A stretch of 64,000 nucleotides of DNA from an uncultured Candidatus Melainabacteria bacterium (GCA_934757245.1 CAKVLH010000009.1:1-64000); one strand, 5' to 3'; counted from the first letter of the stretch, positions 53,197-61,811 are shown. Program-made: numbers and translations. Notes: generated by a model not told the origin, from the letters alone.

Positions 53197-53784
53197 TTAC
53201 AGCATAGACGGGTCAATTTCTACCCATTCGTGAGTTTTTTGCAAGATAGATTCTATTTCTTCCGGCTTCATTGATTTAATTTTGTCTGGACTCAAACCTA
53301 ATTTTTCAAACGCTTCATTTGATAACGTTATTTTATCACCACTTGCAAGTAAGTTGTCGAAAGTTCTCACCCCATTTTTCTTTCCGCAAACCATTGTTAA
53401 CGGTAGTTCATCTAAGGCTTCGGCAACTGTACTATAAACTTCACAACTTGATGTTCGGACTTTCGGGTCGAGCCTACTAACTTCCCAACCACCGGTAATT
53501 ACAGCTTTCGCTTCGCCAAATTTATCTAAAAAGCTGTCTAACATAGGACGGAATTTATCCAGAAATGTTTTACGATTAAAGAATTGCGGATCAATATGTC
53601 CCATTAAATTATGTTCACCTGAATTAACAACAAATGCAGTACAACTATTAGCACTTCTTGTATAAACATCTTTGCCGACTTTCGAATCACTTAAAGTATA
53701 ACGCATACCTTCGCCAACTTCAGTCGCAGAACGTCCTAACTTTTTGACCATTGGTTCAATTGATTGAGAAAATTTTATTTGCAT
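53197..53784 (-). CDS. CheD-like protein (possible glutamine deamidase)
   Basis: 195 residues; inferred member of the CheD/CNF1-type deamidase fold. YTRSANSCTAFVVNS places Thr42 and Cys48 six residues apart, as in CheD (TxxxxxC). GHID gives His63, 15 residues after the cysteine (17 in CheD). AKAVITGGWEV (92-102) matches the CheD segment AKxFGGA, and TSSCEVYSTVAEALDELPLTMVCGKKNGVRTF follows the later CheD core. There are no chemotaxis genes in this window. AAGGTG lies 8 bases before the ATG. Family is moderately supported; substrate unknown. Confidence 0.55.
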   Translation of the reverse strand: MQIKFSQSIEPMVKKLGRSATEVGEGMRYTLSDSKVGKDVYTRSANSCTAFVVNSGEHNLMGHIDPQFFNRKTFLDKFRPMLDSFLDKFGEAKAVITGGWEVSRLDPKVRTSSCEVYSTVAEALDELPLTMVCGKKNGVRTFDNLLASGDKITLSNEAFEKLGLSPDKIKSMKPEEIESILQKTHEWVEIDPSML

Positions 53785-53836
53785 AACACACCTTCTTCAT
53801 TTTATGTAAACACGCTACAGTTTTAAATTTGCCTTT

Positions 53837-53857
53837 TTATTAAAAAAACTTTACAAT
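53837..53857 (-). promoter_or_regulatory. shared 21-base element, copy 2
   Basis: Identical to 27148-27168 and on the same strand relative to its gene, 53 bases before the CheD-like ATG. It may be a promoter or regulator site. Confidence 0.55.
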
Positions 53858-53925
53858 CATATTTCGTAAAGAATGATTGAATAAGGATAATGTTATTGCT
53901 AAACTCATGTTTGAAGGAGTATTCA

Positions 53926-55326
53926 ATGGCAACATCTTATTCAAATCGTAAAAAAACATCGCAACAAAATGAAGACTTATCTCATTTGATGCCACAAAAT
54001 ATAGACGCAGAAGAAGCAATCTTAGGTGCAATTTTGGTTAATCCGAATTGTATGAACAAGATTGTAGAGCAACTAAAGCCGGAATCTTTTTACAAGCCGG
54101 CGCACAGATATGTTTATGACGCTATGTTACAGCTATATAACAGTCAAGACAAAATCGATATCGTATCTGTTTCAGATATTCTTAATATCAATCAAAAATT
54201 AGAGCTTGTTGGCGGTCGTGCGTTTGTAAACGATTTGAGCTATAAAACAATTACCACAACTAACGTTGAATACTATGCAAGAATTGTTCAAGAAAAAGCA
54301 ATTAAGCGTTCTTTGATTAATGCAGGTTCAGAAATAGTTTCATCAGGTTACGACCTGAATCCGATTGAAGAATCTCTAGAGCTTGCAGAAAAATTAATTT
54401 TTGATATTGCTTCTGCAAAAGCTTCAAAATCACTTTCTCCAATTAAAGATATTGTTTATGATACTTACGCAAAAATCGAAGAAAGATATAATAACAAAGG
54501 TCAATTAACAGGCGTTCCTACAGACTTCTACGATTTAGACGCAATGTTAAACGGCTTGCAACGCTCTGACTTGATTATCTTAGCGGCGCGTCCTGCAATG
54601 GGTAAAACCGCTTTCGCATTAAACATTGCACAGAATGTTGCGCTTAGAGCCAAAACTCCTGTTGCTATATTCTCTTTAGAAATGTCAAAGGGGCAATTAG
54701 TACAACGTTTACTATGCTCCGAAGCAGAAGTTGATTCTCAAAGACTTAAAACAGGAAATATGCAAGCAAAAGACTGGGAAAAACTAGCTGTTGCTATGAA
54801 CGACCTTTCAGAAGCTTCAATCTATATCGACGATACAGCAGGCTGTACAATTACGGATATTCGTGCAAAATGTAGACGTTTGGCAATGGCTGAAAAGAAT
54901 TTAGGCTTAATCGTAATCGACTACTTGCAGTTGATTGAAGGAACTGGTAGAGAAGACCGTATGCAACAGATTTCAAGTATTTCAAGAGGTCTGAAAATCT
55001 TAGCAAAAGAACTTAATGTTCCGATTATTTCACTTTCTCAGTTATCACGTGCGGTAGAAAGTAGAACAGATAAACGTCCAATGCTTTCAGACTTGAGAGA
55101 ATCAGGGTCTATCGAACAAGACGCCGATATCGTAATGTTTATTTATCGTGATGAATATTATAAAAACGCAAATGATGAAGAGGAAGAAGCTGAAAAGGCT
55201 GCTAACAAAGGTGAAGCCGAAATCATCATTGCAAAACACAGAAACGGTTCTGTCGGAACAGTTAAGCTTCTATTCCAAGGAAGTATTACGAAGTTCAAAA
55301 ATCCGATTAAGACAGATGTGTTTTAG
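53926..55326 (+). CDS. dnaB: replicative DNA helicase DnaB
   Basis: Hexameric helicase that unwinds DNA ahead of the replisome, 466 residues. The N-terminal domain has MPQNIDAEEAILGAILVNP. The RecA-like domain has ARPAMGKTAFALNIA (Walker A), SLEMSKGQLVQRLL, LIVIDYLQLI (Walker B) and SGSIEQDADIVMFIYRD (arginine-finger region). I start at 53926 (MATSYSNRKK), since AAGGAG is 7 bases upstream; the frame to 53890 adds an odd leader. No intein is present. Confidence 0.97.
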   Translation: MATSYSNRKKTSQQNEDLSHLMPQNIDAEEAILGAILVNPNCMNKIVEQLKPESFYKPAHRYVYDAMLQLYNSQDKIDIVSVSDILNINQKLELVGGRAFVNDLSYKTITTTNVEYYARIVQEKAIKRSLINAGSEIVSSGYDLNPIEESLELAEKLIFDIASAKASKSLSPIKDIVYDTYAKIEERYNNKGQLTGVPTDFYDLDAMLNGLQRSDLIILAARPAMGKTAFALNIAQNVALRAKTPVAIFSLEMSKGQLVQRLLCSEAEVDSQRLKTGNMQAKDWEKLAVAMNDLSEASIYIDDTAGCTITDIRAKCRRLAMAEKNLGLIVIDYLQLIEGTGREDRMQQISSISRGLKILAKELNVPIISLSQLSRAVESRTDKRPMLSDLRESGSIEQDADIVMFIYRDEYYKNANDEEEEAEKAANKGEAEIIIAKHRNGSVGTVKLLFQGSITKFKNPIKTDVF

Positions 55327-55349
55327 TTTATCCTCTCTCCGCGGGGGAG

Positions 55350-55483
55350 CGGATTTTCGGTAGGGTGATGCGAACGTGAATGAGCTAACCCGTAAGAGCT
55401 AATAACATGGAAATAATAATTAAAATCCGTTAGGATTTGTTGTTATTGGAATGTTATGCTCGCCCGAATCATCCAAGACAGGG
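55350..55483 (+). repeat. palindromic dispersed repeat R1, copy B
   Basis: Nearly identical to 153-268: CGGATTTTCGGTAGGG, then CCCGTAAGAG, ATAACATGG...ATGTTATGCTCGCCCGAAT and AAGACAGG. A variant end AAAAACGGGTGGGGGCT follows at about 55520. Confidence 0.75.
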
Positions 55484-55545
55484 TAGTTTTTCAATGTGAA
55501 GGCTGTGCATGAACATTAGAAAAACGGGTGGGGGCTGTTTTTAAA

Positions 55546-56085
55546 ATGTCATACATCTCAATAATACTACTTGCAATCGCTCTATCTATCGACGCTTGTG
55601 TCGTATCGTTTTCGTACGGAATAACGTTTACTCAAAAGCGCTTAAAAAATGCTCTCTCACTTGCTGTTTGTACCGGCTTGTTTCAAGGTATAATGCCGAT
55701 AATCGGATATTATTTAACAAATTTTGTAAAAGCATTTATTGAGCCTTATGCAGGATTAATAGTATGTTTAATATTCATATACTTAGGATGTAAAATTATA
55801 CTGGAAGCTTTTGAACCAAAAAGAGAACAGAGATTATGCATTGATTTTAAATGTTTATTATTAGTGGGAATTGCAACCAGCATTGATGCATTTTCGGCAG
55901 GTATTACATTATCGCTATTTGGCAACCACATTCTAAAACCGGCTTTACTTATAGCGTTTGTAACTTTTATAAATTCTATTTTAGGTTTTACTATTGGCGG
56001 TAAACTAAAACATTTTCCAACAAAAAGCTTAGAAATATTTGCCGGAAGCTTATTAATTTTACTTGGAATAAAAGCCTTAATTTAA
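55546..56085 (+). CDS. mntP: MntP-type manganese efflux protein
   Basis: 179 residues with six predicted helices in two homologous halves, the MntP (DUF204) layout that exports Mn(II). Each half carries the hallmark acidic motif: LLAIALSIDACVVSFSYG and GIATSIDAFSAGITLS. I start at the ATG 55546 (MSYISII), as the upstream GTG lies in repeat sequence. No yybP-ykoY (Mn) riboswitch is seen upstream, where the R1 repeat sits instead. Confidence 0.88.
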   Translation: MSYISIILLAIALSIDACVVSFSYGITFTQKRLKNALSLAVCTGLFQGIMPIIGYYLTNFVKAFIEPYAGLIVCLIFIYLGCKIILEAFEPKREQRLCIDFKCLLLVGIATSIDAFSAGITLSLFGNHILKPALLIAFVTFINSILGFTIGGKLKHFPTKSLEIFAGSLLILLGIKALI

Positions 56086-56100
56086 CAACACAAAAAAATA

Positions 56101-56119
56101 CCTCTTTAAGTTAAAGAGG
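56101..56119 (-). terminator. terminator of the 57-residue gene
   Basis: CCTCTTT and AAAGAGG form a 7-bp stem. On the minus strand it is followed by TATTTTTTT, so it ends leftward transcription about 70 bases after the small gene's stop. It could also end mntP transcription weakly. Confidence 0.75.
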
Positions 56120-56186
56120 CACTAATAGATAAGTAAGTTGGGGAAATTAAATTGTAAGTAAGATTGTAAGATGGTATAAATAAAAT

Positions 56187-56360
56187 CTAGTTTTTGACTC
56201 TGGATATAAAAGTAACTCGGGATTTCAAATCCATCGCGAAAAGTCGCATTTCATCCATAAGCACGTAGGATTTATCCTCTGTAGGATTTTCGTTTATATA
56301 AAATTCTCTAGAAATCTGTGTTGCCATAGCGTTTATGTTATATGACTGTAATAATGCCAT
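56187..56360 (-). CDS. small protein of unknown function (57 aa)
   Basis: Not a known family. The protein starts MALLQSYNINAMATQISREF and ends in KSRVTFISRVKN, with an acidic middle (NENPTEDKSYVLMDEMR). It has no membrane segment. Support comes from a GAGG ribosome binding site 5 bases before the ATG and a dedicated intrinsic terminator (56101-56119) in the right orientation. It lies about 325 bases downstream of the structured RNA candidate on the same strand. Confidence 0.5.
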   Translation of the reverse strand: MALLQSYNINAMATQISREFYINENPTEDKSYVLMDEMRLFAMDLKSRVTFISRVKN

Positions 56361-56684
56361 AAAAGCCTCGTTTCTCGCCGATTTTGGGCGTATTTACTTA
56401 AGCCTTGTTATGTAGTTCCTTAACTAAAGCGCATTTATTTAGCGCCTTATTTAAGCAACTGCTCAAAAGGTCAAGTTTTTTAAGACCAAAAACTTAATTC
56501 GTTTTATTTGAACCAAACATTTTTAATTCAAATAAACATAAAGCTTTTGATTTTGTTTTACTCTCTGTGTTTCGTCTTACGTATATATAAAGTATTTCTA
56601 AAAATGTGAATTTCAGAAGATATATTCTTTGTTACAAAACTTAATGTTTACATAATATATTTGAGCAAACAAATCTTCACCCAT

Positions 56685-56838
56685 AGAGTAAGGCAAAAGG
56701 GCAATAAAAAACTCCATACAAATGCGATTTTGTTACCTGCAATGTCTCGCAGGTGGGTGAGTGCCTAAATTAATCCGTTTCCTGCTGGCGATTTTGTATC
56801 GGCGGGTATACTTCAATAATCAAAGAGCTTACTCTCCC
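56685..56838 (-). ncRNA. candidate structured non-coding RNA
   Basis: Read on the minus strand, GGGAGAGTAAG (from 56838) pairs by AGAGTAAG with CTTACTCT at the far end (56685-56692), closing about 150 bases. Inside, ATACAAA pairs with TTTGTAT and ACCTGC with GCAGGT. A TATAAA lies at 56841-56846, just upstream of the first base. The closed-ends layout recalls 6S RNA, but I cannot confirm any family, and a plus-strand RNA is also possible. Confidence 0.4.
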
Positions 56839-56912
56839 TATTTATAAAAATGTAGGAACAAAATAAACACTTGTATAGAGTAATATCATTATTACATAGC
56901 TATTTCAGATTT

Positions 56913-57179
56913 TCAAGAGTTGGGTGCTTTATTATCCTTATATCTCCAAAACAGATACATATCCAACAGAAGAAATAGTGTATTTAATATATAAAGCCAA
57001 AACACCCAATCCATGTCATCTAAAACTTTGTGTGTTATACCACACAAGTAGCCAAGTAAAATCAACATAGAAAAATGAATGCTTTTTCCATGAACACATT
57101 TACATTTATAAGTTTTTAGAGCGGCTACAGGCCAACTAATTCCAAAACAAACCATCATTCCGGCTTCAAATATACTCAT
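56913..57179 (-). CDS. small PQ-loop-like membrane protein
   Basis: 88 residues with three predicted helices (about 5-20, 33-52, 56-78), one PQ-loop/SemiSWEET-sized unit. CFGISWPVAALKTYKCKCVHGKSIHFSMLILLGYLCGI has the layout of the PQ-loop motif, with proline in helix 1 and a short basic loop. Transport of a small solute as a dimer is possible but not shown. A clear AAAGGAGA precedes the ATG. Confidence 0.6.
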   Translation of the reverse strand: MSIFEAGMMVCFGISWPVAALKTYKCKCVHGKSIHFSMLILLGYLCGITHKVLDDMDWVFWLYILNTLFLLLDMYLFWRYKDNKAPNS

Positions 57180-57280
57180 TTTAATCTCCTTTTTTCTATT
57201 AGATAATACATCCTATAAAAAGCATTGTAAATAAAGTCGGTGTAAAGAATAAATTAAGATTTGCACATTCCTATAAAAAA

Positions 57281-57307
57281 ACGTCCAAAACGAAAAGTCT
57301 TGGACGT
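57281..57307 (-). terminator. terminator after the ROK kinase gene
   Basis: ACGTCCAA and TTGGACGT form an 8-bp stem with T-runs on both sides; on the minus strand it follows the gene by 22 bases. Confidence 0.9.
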
Positions 57308-57329
57308 TTTTTATCAAATAATCTAAAAA

Positions 57330-58274
57330 CTATGATTTTATCAACAAGCTTGCGCCAATAACACCGGCTGTATTTCCCAATTGAGCCGGTACAACTTCTA
57401 CTTCTTTTTGAATAGTCATTGCTCGTTTTGCAATTGTTTCTCTAATTGGTTCTAACAAAATATCTCCTGCATCAGCAACACCACCGCCAATGATAATTTT
57501 TTCAGGGTTAAGTAAATTAACAACACTTGTTAGACCCATTCCAATATATTCACCCATGATTCTAAAAATTTCTTTTGCAACAGGGTCGCCTTCTTTTGCA
57601 GCAACAGCTACAACATAAGGTGTAATATCAGGGTTCGCAAGTTCTCTATACTTAGTAGACTTACCGCCTCTAATATATTCTTCTGCCATTGCAACAATAC
57701 TCGGACCGGATGCGTAAGCTTCTAAACAGCCTCTGTCGCCACAACCGCAAAGTGGGCCACCTTGCATATTTAATTTAATATGACCAAGTTCACCTGCTGC
57801 ATTGTTTGCGCCACGAACAAGTTTGCCGTTAATTACAAGACCGGAACCGATACCTGTTCCAACGGTGATACAAACTAAGTTTTCGCAACCAACACCGGCA
57901 CCATAGTTCAATTCGCCCAAAGCTGCTGTTCTAACATCATTATCAACGCGAGTAGGAATTCCAAATTCTTTTTCCATAATTTCAGCAATCGGAACATTTA
58001 CCCAACCCGGGATGTTTGGAGCAAGTCTTACGATACCTTTTTTGCAATCAATTTGTCCTGGGAATCCGAAACCAATAGCTTCAACATCAGTTGCTTTTAA
58101 TTTTGTTTCTTTTAACAAATCTCTGATTGCATCTTTCATACTGTTAATAGTATATTCATAACCCATTTCTGCACGAGTTGGGATAGAATTAGAATAAATA
58201 ATTTTACCTTTGTCGCTTACAAGCGCAATTTTAACGTTAGTTCCACCAACGTCAACACCGATTCTTTGTGCCAT
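57330..58274 (-). CDS. ROK-family glucokinase
   Basis: Probably phosphorylates glucose with ATP in the cytoplasm; 314 residues. The phosphate loop is IGVDVGGTNVKIAL (5-18). GELGHIKL, followed by CGCGDRGCLEAYAS, forms the ROK zinc-binding signature (His plus three Cys), and VGTGIGSGLVINGKLVRGANNAAGE surrounds the sugar site. There is no N-terminal DNA-binding domain, so it is a kinase rather than a ROK repressor. Other hexoses are possible substrates. Confidence 0.92.
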   Translation of the reverse strand: MAQRIGVDVGGTNVKIALVSDKGKIIYSNSIPTRAEMGYEYTINSMKDAIRDLLKETKLKATDVEAIGFGFPGQIDCKKGIVRLAPNIPGWVNVPIAEIMEKEFGIPTRVDNDVRTAALGELNYGAGVGCENLVCITVGTGIGSGLVINGKLVRGANNAAGELGHIKLNMQGGPLCGCGDRGCLEAYASGPSIVAMAEEYIRGGKSTKYRELANPDITPYVVAVAAKEGDPVAKEIFRIMGEYIGMGLTSVVNLLNPEKIIIGGGVADAGDILLEPIRETIAKRAMTIQKEVEVVPAQLGNTAGVIGASLLIKS

Positions 58275-58326
58275 TTATAAATCTCCTTCTTTTAGCATCA
58301 CAATTGTAACACAAAGATTAAAAACT

Positions 58327-59394
58327 TTATACTTTTGGGGTAAGTTCACAACACATCTGACATGCTCCAAATGTTCCACCGCTTGCCTTCAAATTCTTTC
58401 TAAAACAGCAATAATGCGGAGCATTAAACAATTCCTTCAGTGTTTTTGCTTTCACATTCCCGATTTTTTGCGAAAGACAAGGATAAACAAAGCCTTCGGG
58501 ATTTATCATCATATTTGTATAAGGATAAGTGCAAGGTTTATAAATTTCGTTAATAGGTTTATCAGCAGGCAAATTGAAAAATGCTTCAATGCTTTCCAAT
58601 GGATTTTCTGAATACTCAAATTTTGGTGAAAAACGTAATTTTGTTTTCCCCTTAATTGCTTTGATTTCATTATAAATTTCTTTAAAATGTTCAACATCAA
58701 AATATTTTTCTATCGGATAATTTGCAGTAAATTCCGGAATAAAGCTCTCTTGTAAAATAGAATTCTGCTTCCAATTATTGTTTCTTAAAAACGAAATTGA
58801 TAAAAATTCAAATCCCATTTTTTCACAGAGTTTGTATAATTTAGGTAAATCATCGAGATTATTTTCTAGAACAATAGTTTTTATATCAATCATTTGAGTT
58901 GATTTTTTTGATTTCAAATTTTCAAGATTAGAAATTATTTTATCGAAAATTCCTTCTTTTCCACGATTCAAATCATGATTTTTACCATAACCGTCTAAAG
59001 ATACTGACAAAAGCAGTAATTTATATTTTATAAACGCGTTGATTATCTCATCGTTTATCAAAATTCCATTTGATACAACATGAACTTTATGCATTATTTT
59101 TTTAGAAAGATAGGCAAATATTTCAACAAAATCTCTTCTAATTAAAGGCTCTCCGCCTACCAAAGTTGCAATTGCATAGAAAGGAAGTTGGTCGATAACT
59201 TTTTTCCATTCATCCGTCGTTAACTCCTGTTTATTTCTTTCTGAGCCAACATAACAATATGGACAATTCAAATTACAATGATAGGTTAATTCTAGAAAAT
59301 ATCTGAATGGAATTTTTGCTCGACCATATCTATCACTACTTGAAAGTGATGTATAAAAATCTCGTGCCATATCGAATAAATTAGAATAGTTCAT
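58327..59394 (-). CDS. radical SAM protein with SPASM-like C terminus
   Basis: 355 residues. LTYHCNLNCPYCYVGSERN carries the CxxxCxxC iron-sulfur motif that cleaves S-adenosylmethionine. LVGGEPLIRRDFVEI is the GGEP motif. Near the C terminus INPEGFVYPCLSQKIGNV and GTFGACQMCCEL provide extra cysteines typical of SPASM or twitch auxiliary-cluster domains. Such proteins modify peptides or proteins, but no precursor peptide gene is evident beside it. It is separated from the ROK kinase by 52 bases; a functional link is not supported. Confidence 0.88.
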   Translation of the reverse strand: MNYSNLFDMARDFYTSLSSSDRYGRAKIPFRYFLELTYHCNLNCPYCYVGSERNKQELTTDEWKKVIDQLPFYAIATLVGGEPLIRRDFVEIFAYLSKKIMHKVHVVSNGILINDEIINAFIKYKLLLLSVSLDGYGKNHDLNRGKEGIFDKIISNLENLKSKKSTQMIDIKTIVLENNLDDLPKLYKLCEKMGFEFLSISFLRNNNWKQNSILQESFIPEFTANYPIEKYFDVEHFKEIYNEIKAIKGKTKLRFSPKFEYSENPLESIEAFFNLPADKPINEIYKPCTYPYTNMMINPEGFVYPCLSQKIGNVKAKTLKELFNAPHYCCFRKNLKASGGTFGACQMCCELTPKV

Positions 59395-60299
59395 AATACA
59401 GTTATAACATAAAGAAACCTCTCTTAGAAAAAAGAGAGGAAGTTTGAGCGATGAGGATTCTTTATTATATTAAAACCTTGTGGCAAAAGTTTCATTAAAC
59501 TTTTTGGTTAGTTTTTTATGGGAATTAGATTGTAGTTAAAAGGTTAGATTGACACAAGCTAAAAACCTGCGCAATACAGCTAAACAATAGCTTCCAAAGG
59601 ATGAAACATTGCAAAAATTTTATTAAGAAATTTTAATTTCTATAAAGATTTGTAAAAAAATAAAAAGAAACAGTTTACTTTTGTTATATAGTGTTGCAAT
59701 AATGTTATTGTAAGAAGTATATATCACAAATCTAAAGCGTAAATACATGGAATGTATGTTTTGAGTAAGTGGAGCAAGCAAAGGATGCGGGCAAGCTTAT
59801 GAAAAATATGTGGAAAATCGTTTAATAGGTCAAAGGGTAACGCTTGCTGTTTGATGGTGTATGCGAGAAGTCAATAAGTGAATAGGTGATGCCATTGCGG
59901 GATGACACCTCACCCTAGCCCTCTCCTATAAGGAGAGGGAATAACCGAACATTGTTTGGTTAGAGTCGACATTATTCGCTTAAAAGTACATATCAATGGA
60001 TTGCCATGAGAAGCGTAGCTTCTCTCGCAATGACAAAATGAAAACGCCAAGTCATTGCGAGGAGCAACTACAAAAATTAGCGACGAAGCAATCCACCCAA
60101 AAAAGAAAGAGAGTATAAAAGCCGTGAGTTTTCACAGGCTTAGTTAGGCTGAGTTGAATTCTGATTTAATTCAGTTATAGGAGAAACTGTGCTTTTTTAG
60201 GAGTACAGGGATTAATGAAAAAAAAACGAGTAACATAGAAGGCTGTGCAAGGAAAGCGCAGTAAAGTACGTATCGAGAAAAGAGAAAGGAGATCCAACT
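59395..60299. other. long gene-free region upstream of flagellin
   Basis: 905 bases without a convincing gene. It contains an AT-rich block (59460-59740) with promoter-like TTTACT...AATAAT, and an AGCAAGC/GCTTGCT pair about 75 bases apart (near 59773 and 59848). A partial R3 copy (59907-59945), repeat R6 (59997-60095) and short hairpins near 60130-60170 follow. Flagellin expression signals probably lie here; I see no sigma-28 consensus. Confidence 0.55.
59997..60095. repeat. palindromic repeat R6 (TGGATTGC...GCAATCCA)
   Basis: The ends TGGATTGC and GCAATCCA are inverted. Inside, TCGCAATGAC (60025-60034) and GTCATTGCGA (60051-60060) form a perfect 10-bp stem. GTCATTGCGAGGAGC...GAAGCAATCC resembles dispersed repeats I recall from many unrelated bacterial genomes. 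Confidence 0.8.
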
Positions 60300-61283
60300 A
60301 TGACACTCACAATCAACACAAACGTTTCGTCAATTATCGCTCAAAGAAATTTGAACAACGCAACGAACAGCTTGAACCAATCTATTGAAAGAATGTCTAC
60401 AGGCTACAAGATTAACCACGCAAAAGACAACGCTGCCGGTTATTCAATTTCAAGCATGTGGAACACTCAATTAGGTTCTTTAGATGTTGCAGCTGATAAC
60501 GCAGCTACAGGCTCTGACTTATTAACAACTGCAGAGCAAACTTACGGTTTGTTAACAGAACACTTGCAACGTATCAGAGATTTGACCGAACAAGCTGCTA
60601 ACGGAACTTACGGTTCATCATCATTGAAAGCTATTCAATCAGAAGTTGTTGCAAGGTTACAAGAAATTAACCGTATTGCAGGAAACGCAGAATTCAACGG
60701 CATTAAACTGATGTCTTATACAAAAAAGGGTGATGGCAGTGGAATTACAGATAACGGTATAAATCTTCAAGTAGGTTTATATTCAGATTCCAACAGTGTG
60801 ATTAACCTAGATGTTTCTTTATTTAAAGACGCGAGCGTCAATGGATTGTTTAAAGCAATGACAGGATTAGAGGATTCATTAAAAAAGGCAAATAACAATA
60901 CCGCAGCTGATTTAAGCAAAAAAGAAGGTTTAGAAATTTTTGCAGCTGCTTGCTCAGGATTACAAAAGAAAGATGGTAAGTTTATATTACAAGATGACAA
61001 AGATAATCAAGCAAATAAAATGTTAACATATCTTGATCAAGCTATTAATGAAATTTCAAGCAGAACAACCGCAATTGGTGCTGCTCAAAACAGAGTAGAA
61101 TCAGCTATTTCTGCAATTGATGTTCAATCACAAAACTTAACATCATCATTATCTACACTTAGAGATACTGATGTAGCTGAGGAATCATCAAGTTATATTC
61201 AAGCACAAATTTTGCAACAAGCATCTGCTACATTGTTAGCAACAGCTAACCAAACTCCAAGTATCGCATTGAACTTAATTTAA
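60300..61283 (+). CDS. fliC: flagellin
   Basis: Filament protein of 327 residues, on the short side, with intact D0/D1 ends and a small variable middle (about 145-235). The N terminus TINTNVSSIIAQRNLNNATN and C terminus ILQQASATLLATANQTPSIALNLI are canonical. The conserved AKDDAAG is AKDNAAG here. In D1, LQRIRDL (89-95) and Glu115 correspond in spacing to the TLR5-contact residues of Salmonella flagellin. AAAGGAGAT lies before the ATG, and a strong terminator follows. Confidence 0.97.
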   Translation: MTLTINTNVSSIIAQRNLNNATNSLNQSIERMSTGYKINHAKDNAAGYSISSMWNTQLGSLDVAADNAATGSDLLTTAEQTYGLLTEHLQRIRDLTEQAANGTYGSSSLKAIQSEVVARLQEINRIAGNAEFNGIKLMSYTKKGDGSGITDNGINLQVGLYSDSNSVINLDVSLFKDASVNGLFKAMTGLEDSLKKANNNTAADLSKKEGLEIFAAACSGLQKKDGKFILQDDKDNQANKMLTYLDQAINEISSRTTAIGAAQNRVESAISAIDVQSQNLTSSLSTLRDTDVAEESSSYIQAQILQQASATLLATANQTPSIALNLI

Positions 61284-61345
61284 GGTTAGGTGATATATGG
61301 ATAAAACTTATTATTCGTGTAAGTTTGTTGGTTAGGGTAAAGTCG

Positions 61346-61378
61346 AAAAGCGCCTTGAAAAATTTTCAAGGCGCTTTT
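61346..61378. terminator. bidirectional terminator (flagellin / fliE)
   Basis: AAAAGCGCCTTGAAA and TTTCAAGGCGCTTTT form a long stem with flanking T and A runs, between convergent fliC and fliE. Confidence 0.93.
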
Positions 61379-61396
61379 TTTAATTTTATTCATTTT

Positions 61397-61801
61397 TTAT
61401 AATGCCATACTTGTAATATCAGTATAAGCAGAAACTAGCCTGTTACGAACCTGAATTGCCATTTGCATACTTAGAGATGCTTTTTCTGCTGCAATCATCG
61501 CATCATGAATGTTTGTAGAACCGCCCATTGCAATATCTTCTTGCATTTTATCTGCTGTAATTTTCGCATCATTAACAGCATTCAAGCTATTTGAAAACGC
61601 ATTACCCATTTGTGAAGCAAAATTACCCAAACCTGTTTTGTCATTTTTATCTTTTACAGGATAGCTTTTTGCAGCTTTTTCCAAAGCTTCTTCAAACTCG
61701 TTATTTTTAACATCAAACGACGCATGACCTTGCAAAAATTGGTTATAGTCATTTATGGCGTTTAGGTTGTATTCGGTTATATTTGGTGTTGTGAAATCCA
61801 T
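61397..61801 (-). CDS. fliE: flagellar hook-basal body protein FliE
   Basis: Links the MS ring to the rod, 134 residues. The C-terminal half, AVNDAKITADKMQEDIAMGG followed by MIAAEKASLSMQMAIQVRNRLVSAYTDITSM, is the FliE signature. The N-terminal part (1-60) is extended and variable. It is the third flagellar rod gene in the flgB-flgC-fliE order, but separated from flgC by a repeat. Confidence 0.93.
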   Translation of the reverse strand: MDFTTPNITEYNLNAINDYNQFLQGHASFDVKNNEFEEALEKAAKSYPVKDKNDKTGLGNFASQMGNAFSNSLNAVNDAKITADKMQEDIAMGGSTNIHDAMIAAEKASLSMQMAIQVRNRLVSAYTDITSMAL

Positions 61802-61811
61802 AAATACTCCT

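Larger units (their letters stand above)
56086..56912. other. long stretch with a tiny gene and structured RNA candidate
   Basis: Apart from the 57-codon gene (56187-56360) and its terminator, it contains a paired, probably non-coding segment (56685-56838) and AT-rich sequence with short palindromes (for example GGTC/GACC near 56469-56491). Confidence 0.6.

Noticed and set aside
55327-55545. Manganese (yybP-ykoY) riboswitch before mntP
   Set aside because: The sequence is a near-copy of 153-268, far from any manganese gene, and shows no yybP-ykoY core; it is the R1 repeat.
60100-60299. Sigma-28 promoter for flagellin
   Set aside because: No TAAAGTTT-N11-GCCGATAA-like pair could be found in the upstream region.
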